Shown: in pieces, positions 8,463 to 16,540 of the stretch
Layout: every line of letters starts with the position of its first letter
Position numbering within the stretch: position 1 is the stretch's first letter
From: Streptomyces sp. ISL-1
GTDB taxonomy: Bacteria > Actinomycetota > Actinomycetes > Streptomycetales > Streptomycetaceae
Direction: 5' to 3'
NCBI RefSeq assembly: GCF_018614585.1
Contig: NZ_JAGGOI010000054.1
Location: 34,569 to 98,568, forward strand
DNA: 64,000 nt
Position numbers and translations under genes: made by a program
The notes under the pieces: model-generated
Database searches by the model: none
Seen by the model: only the letters and a program-made list of their open reading frames with translations
Told to the model about the DNA's origin: nothing

Positions 8463-8617
8463 TTAACTGCCGTGCCAAATGACCGAATTAGCTACTTCTC
8501 TGACAGACGTAGTGTCAAGTGGCCATTACTACGCGTGTGATGCGAGTAAAGAAAACGCTCAGTGGCCGAGATTTTTCTCGACAGGATTTGAACTGATCAC
8601 AAGAAGGTCACTAGGTT
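8463..8617. other. Upstream part of the NlpC/P60 intergenic region
   Basis: This 155-base stretch between the NYN-domain stop and the riboswitch is noticeably A/T-richer than its surroundings (GAGATTTTTCTCG near 8568 is a short palindrome). It probably holds the promoter for the riboswitch-led transcript. No ORF is convincing. Confidence 0.5.
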
Positions 8618-8776
8618 TAGCTCTCGAACCTTCGCGCGGTTGATCGCCCACCCGGGGCGACAGCGAAGGAACCGCCGAGTTCGTGCAGTTCAGCCCCTTT
8701 CTCTGTAAGGGCTCGAGGTGCGGACGCCGGGGATTGAACCCCCCACAGCCCGGTAGGCGGCTCGAGGAAGAAGGAG
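8618..8776 (+). ncRNA. Probable c-di-AMP (ydaO/yuaA) riboswitch
   Basis: The leader of the first NlpC/P60 gene has AAGGAACCGCCGAGTTCGTGC, resembling the GGGAaCC...GTTCGTG block of the actinobacterial aptamer, GGGGATTGAACCCC in place of the usual GGGGTGAAtCC, and the 3' signature AGCCCGGTAGGCGG. CTCGA near 8624 and TCGAG near 8762 could pair to close the structure. Streptomyces c-di-AMP switches are known before cell-wall hydrolase genes. This is a divergent example recognised by eye. Confidence 0.6.
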
Positions 8777-8785
8777 CTCGCCTTC

Positions 8786-9811
8786 GTGGCGTCCCACCGT
8801 CGTCCCAAGCAGCCGAGCCGCACCCGTGTGACCGTGCTCACCGCGACCGCCGCCGCGGCCGTGGCCCTTACTTCCCAGGCCGCCCAGGCCGACCCGCAGC
8901 CGAGCAAGAGCGAGGTCAAGGAGAAGGTCGACAAGCTCTACGAAGAGGCGGAGAAGGCCACCGAGAAGTACAACGGGGCCAAGGAGCAGCAGGAGAAGCT
9001 CGAGAAGCAGGTCGACGCGCTGCAGGACAAGGTCGCCCGCGGACAGGACGAGCTCAACACCCTGCGCGACGGCCTCGGTTCGGTGGCGAGCGCCCAGTAC
9101 CGCTCCGGTGGCATCGACCCCGCAGTGCAGCTCTTCCTCTCCGCGGACCCGGACAGCTACCTCGACAAGGCCTCCGCGCTGGACCAGTTGGGCGCCAAGC
9201 AGACTGAGGCGCTTTCCGAGATCCAGGCCAAGCAGCGGACCCTCGCGCAGCAGCGCCAGGAGGCCCAGGACAAGCTCGGCGACCTCGCCGACACGCGCAA
9301 GCAGCTGGGCACCAAGAAGAAGGAAGTCCAGACCAAGCTCGCCTCCGCGCAGAAGCTCCTCAATACGCTCACCGCGTCGGAGCGCGCCGCGCTCGCCGCC
9401 GACGAGTCCCGCGCCAACCGCGCCAGCTCGCGAGCGGACCTCGGCAACGCGGTCCCGGCCTCGCAGCGCGCGTCCGCCGCGTTCTCCGCCGCGCAGAGCA
9501 AGATCGGCTCGCCGTACGTCTACGGCGCATCCGGTCCCAGCTCCTTCGACTGCTCCGGACTGACCTCGTGGGCGTACGCCCAGGCCGGTGTCTCCATACC
9601 GCGCACCTCCCAGTCGCAGGCCAACGCCGGCACCCGCATCTACTCCCAGGGCGGACTCCAGCAGGGCGATCTGGTCATCTTCTACGGCGACATGCACCAC
9701 GTCGGCTTCTATGCGGGCAACGGCCAGGTGCTGCACGCCCCGAAGCCCGGCGCCAGCGTGCGCTACGAGTCGATCAACAACATGCCGTTCCAGTTCGGCG
9801 TACGTATCTGA
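8786..9811 (+). CDS. NlpC/P60 family peptidoglycan endopeptidase
   Basis: A 341-residue secreted hydrolase. A signal peptide ends near the ASQAAQADPQ segment. A long coiled coil follows (VDKLYEEAEKATEKYN through the Lys/Gln-rich middle), then a C-terminal NlpC/P60 domain with catalytic Cys in SSFDCSGLTSWAY and His in MHHVGFY. It should cut stem peptides of peptidoglycan outside the membrane. The GTG at 8786 has AAGGAG nine bases upstream. A probable c-di-AMP riboswitch precedes it, which would link its expression to cell-wall stress and osmotic signalling. A paralogue follows directly. Confidence 0.92.
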   Translation: MASHRRPKQPSRTRVTVLTATAAAAVALTSQAAQADPQPSKSEVKEKVDKLYEEAEKATEKYNGAKEQQEKLEKQVDALQDKVARGQDELNTLRDGLGSVASAQYRSGGIDPAVQLFLSADPDSYLDKASALDQLGAKQTEALSEIQAKQRTLAQQRQEAQDKLGDLADTRKQLGTKKKEVQTKLASAQKLLNTLTASERAALAADESRANRASSRADLGNAVPASQRASAAFSAAQSKIGSPYVYGASGPSSFDCSGLTSWAYAQAGVSIPRTSQSQANAGTRIYSQGGLQQGDLVIFYGDMHHVGFYAGNGQVLHAPKPGASVRYESINNMPFQFGVRI

Positions 9812-9984
9812 CGCCCAATCGGGCGATTTCCCGCGCCTGTAGCTGACGTCGCGCCCTGCCGGTGACCTGTGGTCTCGGGCGGGGCGTCACTTTCTGTGCA
9901 TGTCAGGGCCGTTGGTCGCTGTGTGATCGCCCGGCTACTGTCTGCCGCGCAACATCCCTCGTACAGCGGAAGGGAGCGCGGCAC

Positions 9985-11013
9985 GTGGCGCCCCATCGAC
10001 GGCTTACACAGTCCGGTCTCACTCAGAGTGTCCGGGTCACCGTCCTGTCCGCCGCGGCGGCAACGGCCGCCGCGGCGCTCGGGGGCGCACCGGCGAGCGC
10101 CGACCCGCATCAGACCGCGGAGAGCGCCCGGGCCAGGGTCGACCGGCTGTACGAGGAGGCCGAGCAGGCCACCGAGCACTTCAACAAGGCCGGTGAGCGG
10201 GTCGAGCGGCTGCGTGAGCAGGTGGCGCAGGCGCAGGACAGCGTGGCCCGCGGCCAGGAGCGCGTCAACCGGATGCGGGGAGCGCTCGGTTCGGTCGCGG
10301 GGGCGCAGTACCGGTCGGGCGGCATGGACCCCGCGCTCGCCCTGCTGCTCTCCGAGGACCCGGACAGCTACCTCGACAAAGCGGCCACCCTGGACCGGAT
10401 CAGCGAGCGGCAGGCGACCGACCTGCAGGACCTCCGGCGGGCCCAGCGAAGACTCGGCCAGGAGCGCGCGGAGGCCTCCCGCGACCTCGCGGAGCTGGAG
10501 CGCAGCCGGACCGCCGTCGTCGGCCACAAGCGCGCCGTCGAGCGCAAACTCGCCGAGGCGCGGCGGCTGCTGAACTCCCTGCCGTCCGGCGACCGCGCCG
10601 CCTTCGACCGGGCGTCGCGCTCCGGCCGCGAGTCCCTGCCCGCGCTCTCCGGCCTCGCGCCTGCCTCCCCGCGGGCGGCCGCCGCGGTGATGGCGGCCCG
10701 CAGCGCCGTCGGCCGCCCCTATGTGTGGGGCGCCAACGGGCCCTCCGGGTTCGACTGTTCGGGGCTCACGCAGTGGTCGTACGCGCAGGCGGGCGTCGGG
10801 CTGCCGCGCACCTCGCAGGCGCAGCGGTACGCCGGCCGGCAGATCTCGCTGTCCGAGGCGCGGCCCGGCGACCTCGTGGCGTACCGCAGCGACGCCAGCC
10901 ATATCGGGATGTACATGGGCAACGGGCAGGTCGTGCACGCGCCCTACCCCGGTGCGCCGGTGCGCTACGACCCGGTCGGCATGATGCCGATCTCGTCGGT
11001 CACCCGGGTCTGA
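9985..11013 (+). CDS. NlpC/P60 family peptidoglycan endopeptidase, second paralogue
   Basis: A 342-residue paralogue of the preceding gene with the same plan: export signal, coiled coil (VDRLYEEAEQATEHFNKA), and C-terminal NlpC/P60 domain with the Cys in SGFDCSGLTQWSY and the His in ASHIGMY. GTG 9985 aligns with the start of its neighbour and has GGAAGGGAG nine bases upstream; the open frame before it is not coding. Its leader lacks the riboswitch, so the two enzymes are probably controlled differently. The pair looks like an old tandem duplication. Confidence 0.92.
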   Translation: MAPHRRLTQSGLTQSVRVTVLSAAAATAAAALGGAPASADPHQTAESARARVDRLYEEAEQATEHFNKAGERVERLREQVAQAQDSVARGQERVNRMRGALGSVAGAQYRSGGMDPALALLLSEDPDSYLDKAATLDRISERQATDLQDLRRAQRRLGQERAEASRDLAELERSRTAVVGHKRAVERKLAEARRLLNSLPSGDRAAFDRASRSGRESLPALSGLAPASPRAAAAVMAARSAVGRPYVWGANGPSGFDCSGLTQWSYAQAGVGLPRTSQAQRYAGRQISLSEARPGDLVAYRSDASHIGMYMGNGQVVHAPYPGAPVRYDPVGMMPISSVTRV

Positions 11014-11054
11014 GCCGCGTTCCGTTCCGCGCCGCGTTCCGTACGATCGAGCAC

Positions 11055-12287
11055 GTGGCGGGTCAGGGGCGCGGAGGGCGTCGGGCAGTACGACGTGCGG
11101 CGGGGCCGGTCCTCGCCGCCGCTCTGCTGGTGTCCGGCTGCGCGGCCCCCGAGGCGTCCGACACAACGATGCGGGACATCCAGCGCACACTGGACGGGCG
11201 AGCGTCCGCCGTCCTCGGACATGACGAGAGCTCCTATCTGGACGCGCTCGATCCCCGGGCCCCTGCGCTGCGGGCGACGGAGCGCAGGGAGTTCCAGAAC
11301 CTGGCGGATGTGCCGCTGCGCTCCTGGGAGTACCGGCTGAGCGATGTGAAGCGGCAGGGCCGGCGGGCGGTCGCAGAGGCCGAACTGCGCTACCGCATCG
11401 ACGGTTACGACACCGCTACGGTGACCGCCTCCCGGACGCTGGAGCTGGCCGAACGCGAGGGCCGCTGGTTCATCACGGCCGACCACGCGAGCGAGCGGGG
11501 CGGCCAGCAGCTCTGGCAGCAGGGCGACGTCCAGGTCGTCCGGGGCAGGCGGAGCCTGGTCCTTGCCGTCGGCCAGGACGTGAAGCGGCTGCGCGCCCTC
11601 GCGGCGAACGCCGACCGGGCCGTGCCCGCTGTCTCGGACGCCTGGCCGTCCCCCTGGGCCGGGCGCGTGGTGATCCTGGTCCCCGCATCGCTGGACGCCA
11701 TGGGAAGGCTGATGGGGGCGCCCGCGGCCGGGTACCGGGGGATCGCGGCGCTCACCACGGGCGAGACCGGTGAGGCCGGAGCAGCGCCCGCGGACCGGGT
11801 GATCGTCAACCCCGAGGCGTACGGCGTGCTCGGCGCCTTCGGCCAGGGCATCGTGCTCACGCATGAGGCGGCCCATGTGGCCACGCGGGCCTACACCTCG
11901 GCGGCCACCCCGATGTGGCTCTCGGAGGGCTTCGCGGACTGGGTGGCGTACCGAGGCACCGGCCGTAGTGCCGGGCAGACCGCCCCCGAACTCGAGCGCG
12001 CGGTCATGCGCGGCCATGTGCCGGCCGCGCTGCCGTCCGACGAGGACTTCGCCTTCGACGGCGACGGGGACAAGCTGGCGCGCGCGTACGAGGGCGGCTG
12101 GCTGGCCTGCGAGCTGATCGCCGCGCGCTGGGGCGAGAAGAAGCTGGCGTCGTTCTACCGGGCCGTCGGCGGGGGGAAGCACCGGTCGGCCGCGGTCGAG
12201 AAGGCGATGAGCGATGTACTGGGCACGACGCGGGAGGACTTCACGGTGCGCTGGCGGGACTATCTGCGCGAGCGGCTGAACGGCTGA
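11055..12287 (+). CDS. Lipoprotein with gluzincin-type metallopeptidase domain
   Basis: A 410-residue secreted lipoprotein. The lipobox LLVSGC lies near residue 26, so the mature protein is anchored by its Cys outside the membrane. The first half is a beta-rich NTF2-like region. The C-terminal half carries HEAAH, then SEGFADW about 25 residues later, matching the zinc-binding HEXXH plus downstream Glu of gluzincins (Peptidase MA-like). The substrate is unknown. The GTG at 11055 was chosen because it gives a proper signal peptide. Its last 47 bases overlap the end of the convergent gene. Confidence 0.82.
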   Translation: MAGQGRGGRRAVRRAAGPVLAAALLVSGCAAPEASDTTMRDIQRTLDGRASAVLGHDESSYLDALDPRAPALRATERREFQNLADVPLRSWEYRLSDVKRQGRRAVAEAELRYRIDGYDTATVTASRTLELAEREGRWFITADHASERGGQQLWQQGDVQVVRGRRSLVLAVGQDVKRLRALAANADRAVPAVSDAWPSPWAGRVVILVPASLDAMGRLMGAPAAGYRGIAALTTGETGEAGAAPADRVIVNPEAYGVLGAFGQGIVLTHEAAHVATRAYTSAATPMWLSEGFADWVAYRGTGRSAGQTAPELERAVMRGHVPAALPSDEDFAFDGDGDKLARAYEGGWLACELIAARWGEKKLASFYRAVGGGKHRSAAVEKAMSDVLGTTREDFTVRWRDYLRERLNG

Positions 12288-13563
12288 GCCGCAGCCTCCG
12301 GCACGGTTCGCCCACTGTCTGCCGCCACAGTCGCAGGCACGCCGTCAGCGTCGCCGCGACCAGCAGCCCATTGCGTACGGCCAGCAGCAGCACGCCCAGC
12401 GGGTCGCCGGCCACCACGTGCGAGAACCAGACGGGGAACTCCAGCAGCGTGACCCCGGTGCCGGCCAGCACCAGTCCGCCCGGCAGGACCATCCGGCTGC
12501 CCCGGAAGGCCAGGCAGGCGGCGGCCAGGCCGACCAGCCAGATCATGTACTGGGGGCTGATCACCCGGCTTGTGGTGGTGAACAGCAGCACCGCGCAGAA
12601 CGCCGCGTCGCACGGTGTGCTCGGCGCGAACTTCTTGGCCCGCAGCCGCCACAGCGCCAGCCAGCCGAAGGCGAGGACGGTGAGGGCGAGGGCGAGCGTG
12701 GAGACGAGCGAGACGTACGGGCCGACGAACTCCACCGACCCGTAGTTCAGCAGCACCTCGCCCTGCCAGCCGAAGTACCGCGCCACATGGAAGACCAGGG
12801 CGCCCAGCGACTCGATCTCGGTGCCCCGGTCGCGCTGGAAGGTGAGGAACGCAAGCGCCCCCGGCATGGACGCGATGAACAGCAGCGCCAGGGCGGCCGC
12901 AGTGCCCGTCGCGGCGGCCCAGGCGCGGCGGGTGGCCGGGCCGCGCGGGGTGCCCACGATCAGCAGCAGCGGCCAGACCTTCAGCAGGGCGCCGAAGCCC
13001 GCCAGGGCGCCCATGGTGCGCGGATGGCGTGCCCCGGCCAGCAGGGCGGCGACGGCGACGGCCGTGACCATCAGGTCGTAGCGGGCGTACGCGGTGGGCC
13101 CCAGCAGCGGCACTCCCGCGACCCACACCCAGCTGCCGCGCTGCGACTTGCCGGGCCGCCCGCCGGCGGGGAGCAGAAGGCTCAGTACGAGCGCGTCGCA
13201 GAGCAGGGTGAGGACGAAGAAGGCCGATGTGTAGCCGAGGAAGGGCAGCAGGGCGGGGGAGAGGATCGCGAGAGCGGCGGCGGGCGGGTACTGCCAGGTG
13301 ACGTCGTTCAGCGGGAAGGTGCCGGTCTTCAGCACCTCGTACCAGCCTCGGTAGATCACCGAGATGTCGCTGGTCACATCGGGGCCGGGGAAGATGACGA
13401 CCTGGAACACGCAGAGCAGCAGTGCGGTCCTGGTGACGATCCACAGCGTGAGGATCCAAACCGGGGTGATCCACACCGGGGTGATCCTCACCGGGAGGGT
13501 CCACAGCGCGAGAGTCCGTTCCGCGAGGGGAAGCCGCGTACCGCTGCCGCTTGCGCCCGCCAT
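12241..13563 (-). CDS. Polytopic membrane glycosyltransferase (GT87/DUF2029-like)
   Basis: A 440-residue protein with about ten hydrophobic helices and the GT-C pattern of polyprenyl-phosphate-mannose-dependent mannosyltransferases: an early acidic loop (FPGPDVTSDISVIYRGWYEV), an aromatic TWQYPP loop and RVISPQYMIWLVG near the end. The lipid-glycan product cannot be fixed from sequence, but the neighbouring GT4 mannosyltransferase suggests envelope mannolipids. ATG 13563 has GAGG five bases upstream. The stop lies inside the 3' end of the convergent lipoprotein gene. The frame stays open upstream into the GT4 gene, which is shadow. Confidence 0.8.
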   Translation of the reverse strand: MAGASGSGTRLPLAERTLALWTLPVRITPVWITPVWILTLWIVTRTALLLCVFQVVIFPGPDVTSDISVIYRGWYEVLKTGTFPLNDVTWQYPPAAALAILSPALLPFLGYTSAFFVLTLLCDALVLSLLLPAGGRPGKSQRGSWVWVAGVPLLGPTAYARYDLMVTAVAVAALLAGARHPRTMGALAGFGALLKVWPLLLIVGTPRGPATRRAWAAATGTAAALALLFIASMPGALAFLTFQRDRGTEIESLGALVFHVARYFGWQGEVLLNYGSVEFVGPYVSLVSTLALALTVLAFGWLALWRLRAKKFAPSTPCDAAFCAVLLFTTTSRVISPQYMIWLVGLAAACLAFRGSRMVLPGGLVLAGTGVTLLEFPVWFSHVVAGDPLGVLLLAVRNGLLVAATLTACLRLWRQTVGEPCRRLRLSRSAARADSPASAP

Positions 13564-13663
13564 GAGCACCTCATCCCATTCATGCGGAATTATGGGTGCC
13601 CATGATGCCGGGCAGGGCTGCGCGTGAGCGGTGAGGCGGGGCCGTTCGGTACTGTCGGCGGCG

Positions 13664-14806
13664 ATGCACAAGACCTTGATCGTGACCAACGACTTTCCGC
13701 CCAGGCCCGGCGGCATCCAGGCGTTCCTGCACAACATGGCGCTGCGGCTGGACCCGGAGCAGGTCGTCGTATACGCCTCCACCTGGAAGCGCGGCCGCGA
13801 GGGTGCCGAGGCGACCGCCGCGTTCGATGCCGAGCAGCCCTTCACCGTCGTACGGGACCGTACGACGATGCTGCTGCCGACTCCGCGCGTGACCCGGAGG
13901 GCGACCCAGCTGCTGCGCGAGCACGGCTGCCAATCCGTGTGGTTCGGGGCCGCCGCCCCGCTCGGTCTGATGGCGCCCGCCCTGCGCGGGGCCGGGGCGC
14001 GGCGGCTGGTGGCCACCGCGCACGGACACGAGGCGGGCTGGGCGCAGCTGCCCGTCTCCCGGCAGCTGCTGCGGCGGATCGGTGAGGGCACGGACACGAT
14101 CACCTATCTGGGTGAGTACACGCGCTCCCGCATAGCCGCCGCGCTGACGCCTCAAGCGGCCGGCCGCATGGTCCAACTGCCGCCCGGTGTCGATGAGAAG
14201 ACATTCCATCCGGGCTCGGGCGGGGACGCGGTCCGGGAGCGCCTGGGGCTCGCCGGCCGGCCGGTGGTGGTGTGCGTATCGCGGCTGGTGCCGCGCAAGG
14301 GCCAGGACACACTGATTCTGGCGATGCCCGAGATCCTGGCGAAGGTGCCGGACGCGGTACTGCTGATCGTCGGCGGCGGTCCGTACGAGAAGGATCTGCG
14401 GAAGCTGGCGGACGAGACCGGGGTCGCACAGTCGGTCCGCTTCACCGGCCCCGTGCCCTGGGAGGAGCTGCCGGCCCACTACGGCGCCGGCGATGTCTTC
14501 GCGATGCCCTGCCGTACCCGAAGGGGCGGTCTGGACGTCGAGGGCCTCGGAATCGTGTATCTGGAGGCATCGGCGACCGGCCTGCCCGTCGTCGCGGGCG
14601 ATTCGGGCGGCGCCCCCGACGCCGTACTCGACGGAGAGACGGGCTGGGTGGTCCGCGGCGGCTCGGCGAAGGAGTCGGCCGAGCGGATCGTGGCCCTGCT
14701 CGAGGATCCCGGGCTGCGGCAGCGGATGGGGGAGCGAGGCCGGGAGTGGGTCGAGGAGAAGTGGCGCTGGGACCTGCTGGCCGAGAAACTTCGGACACTT
14801 CTCTGA
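13664..14806 (+). CDS. GT4 glycosyltransferase, PimB'-like mannosyltransferase
   Basis: A 380-residue GT-B enzyme. The N-terminal acceptor domain begins TLIVTNDFPPRPGGIQ, and the C-terminal domain has CVSRLVPRKGQD and the EX7E motif in DVEGLGIVYLEAS, which binds GDP-mannose in this family. Streptomyces and mycobacterial relatives at this locus are annotated as phosphatidylinositol-mannoside mannosyltransferase PimB', acting on the cytoplasmic membrane face. ATG 13664 is taken because the residues before it are not conserved-looking; the ribosome site is weak. It is divergent from the GT87-like gene, with about 100 bases between the starts. Confidence 0.85.
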   Translation: MHKTLIVTNDFPPRPGGIQAFLHNMALRLDPEQVVVYASTWKRGREGAEATAAFDAEQPFTVVRDRTTMLLPTPRVTRRATQLLREHGCQSVWFGAAAPLGLMAPALRGAGARRLVATAHGHEAGWAQLPVSRQLLRRIGEGTDTITYLGEYTRSRIAAALTPQAAGRMVQLPPGVDEKTFHPGSGGDAVRERLGLAGRPVVVCVSRLVPRKGQDTLILAMPEILAKVPDAVLLIVGGGPYEKDLRKLADETGVAQSVRFTGPVPWEELPAHYGAGDVFAMPCRTRRGGLDVEGLGIVYLEASATGLPVVAGDSGGAPDAVLDGETGWVVRGGSAKESAERIVALLEDPGLRQRMGERGREWVEEKWRWDLLAEKLRTLL

Positions 14807-14850
14807 GCTGCGTAAAGTCTTTTTTGATGGGGCGTCAGTTTTAGGTCGCG

Positions 14851-14889
14851 CGGAGCATGGGCGGATGGTGAGATTTCGCCCATGCTCCG
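14851..14889 (+). promoter_or_regulatory. Perfect 13-bp hairpin or operator directly before the oxidase start
   Basis: CGGAGCATGGGCG and its exact complement are separated by 13 bases and end three bases before the ATG at 14893. There is no Shine-Dalgarno sequence between hairpin and start, so as RNA it would occlude initiation, and as DNA it could be an operator dyad. Confidence 0.6.
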
Positions 14890-14892
14890 GAC

Positions 14893-16512
14893 ATGACATC
14901 ACATCTGACGCGCCGTCAACTGCTGGGCGTCGCCGCCCTGCAGACAGCGGCCGCGCTCGGCTTCACCCGCATTGGTCTCTCCTCGGCAGCCGCCGTACAG
15001 CCCACGGCCGCCGACTACGCCCCCGCCGTCGTGATCGGTTCCGGCTACGGCGCCGCCGTCGCCGCCCTCCGCCTCGGCGAGGCGGGCGTGCGCACCCTGG
15101 TCCTGGAGATGGGCCGGCTCTGGGACACCCCGGGCCCGGACGGAAAGATCTTCTGTAGCACCGGAGCGCCCGATCAGCGCTCCATGTGGTTCCGCACCCG
15201 CACCGAGGCGCCGCTCGCAACCTTCCTCTGGCTGGATGTCGTCAACAAGGACATCAGCTCCTACCCCGGTGTCCTCGACCGGGTCCGCTACGCCGAGATG
15301 TCCGTCTTCGTCGGCCGGGGAGTCGGCGGCGGATCGCTGGTCAACGGCGGAATGGCGGTGACCCCGCCGCGTCCGTACTTCTCCGAGGTGCTGCCCCAGG
15401 TCGACGCCGCGGAGATGTACGGCACGTACTTCCCGCTGGCCCGCCGGATGCTCGGCGTCAACACCGTCGATCCGGCCTGGTTCGAGTCCACCGAGTGGTA
15501 CCGCTTCTCGCGGATCTCGCGCAAGCACGCCCAGAACGCCGGACTGAAGACCGTCTTCGTGCCGAACGTCTACGACTTCGGCTACATGCAGCGCGAAGCC
15601 GCCGGACAGGCCACCAGGTCGGCGCTCGCCGGCGAGGTCATCTACGGCAACAACCACGGCAAACGCAGCCTCGACAAGACCTATCTCGCCGCCGCGCTCG
15701 GCACCGGCAACGTCACCATCGAGACCATGAGCCGGGCCAGAGGCATCCGGCCGGAGCCGGGCGGCGGCTACGTCCTGACCGTGGAGCGCACGGACACCGC
15801 GGGCCGCGTCGTCGAGACCACGGAGATCGGCTGCAAGCAGCTCTTCCTCGGCGCCGGCAGTATCGGCAGCACCGAACTCCTGCTGCGCGCCCGGGAGAAG
15901 GGCACCCTGCCCGGACTCAGCACCGAGGTCGGCAAGGGCTGGGGCCACAACGGCAATGTGATGACCGGCCGCGCCAACCACATCTGGGACACCGTCGGGG
16001 CGAACCAGGCGACCATGCCCACCCTGGGCATCGACGACTGGGCCAACCCCACCAACCCCGTCTTCGCCGAGATAGCGCCGCTGCCGATGGGGTTCGAGCA
16101 CTGGATCAGCCTCTATCTGGCGATCACCAAGAACCCCGAGCGCGGCAGCTTCTCGTACGACGCGGCGACCGACTCGGCCAGGCTCAACTGGACCCGGTCG
16201 CAGAACCAGCCCTCCGTCAAAGCGGCCAAATCGCTCTTCGACCGCGTCAACAGGGCCAACGTCACCATCTACCGGTACGACCTCTTCGGCGGCAACAAGA
16301 CCTTCGCCGACGACTTCACGTACCACCCGCTGGGCGGCTGCGTACTGGGCCGGGCCACCGACAACTACGGCCGTGCCAAAGGGTATTCAGGGCTGTACGT
16401 CACCGACGGCGCCCTGGTCCCCGGCTCGATCGGGGTTAATCCGTTCGTCACCATCACGGCGCTCGCCGAACGGAACATGACCCGGATCCTCGCCGAGGAC
16501 CCCAGCGGCTGA
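14893..16512 (+). CDS. choD: Cholesterol oxidase (GMC-type, Tat-exported)
   Basis: A 539-residue FAD enzyme oxidising cholesterol to cholestenone. The N-terminus has the Tat signal TRRQLLGVAA, then the dinucleotide motif GSGYGAAVAALRL. The Streptomyces class I enzyme's active-site residues are all recognisable: the Glu of VFAEIAPLPMG, the His of TYHPLGGCVLG and the Asn of GVNPFVTI. The protein is expected to be secreted folded with bound FAD. The ATG has no ribosome-binding site and abuts a long hairpin. It converges on an acyl-CoA synthetase gene 28 bases away. Confidence 0.93.
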   Translation: MTSHLTRRQLLGVAALQTAAALGFTRIGLSSAAAVQPTAADYAPAVVIGSGYGAAVAALRLGEAGVRTLVLEMGRLWDTPGPDGKIFCSTGAPDQRSMWFRTRTEAPLATFLWLDVVNKDISSYPGVLDRVRYAEMSVFVGRGVGGGSLVNGGMAVTPPRPYFSEVLPQVDAAEMYGTYFPLARRMLGVNTVDPAWFESTEWYRFSRISRKHAQNAGLKTVFVPNVYDFGYMQREAAGQATRSALAGEVIYGNNHGKRSLDKTYLAAALGTGNVTIETMSRARGIRPEPGGGYVLTVERTDTAGRVVETTEIGCKQLFLGAGSIGSTELLLRAREKGTLPGLSTEVGKGWGHNGNVMTGRANHIWDTVGANQATMPTLGIDDWANPTNPVFAEIAPLPMGFEHWISLYLAITKNPERGSFSYDAATDSARLNWTRSQNQPSVKAAKSLFDRVNRANVTIYRYDLFGGNKTFADDFTYHPLGGCVLGRATDNYGRAKGYSGLYVTDGALVPGSIGVNPFVTITALAERNMTRILAEDPSG

Positions 16513-16540
16513 CCTCTGGCCAAGGGCTGTCAGCGGCCGT

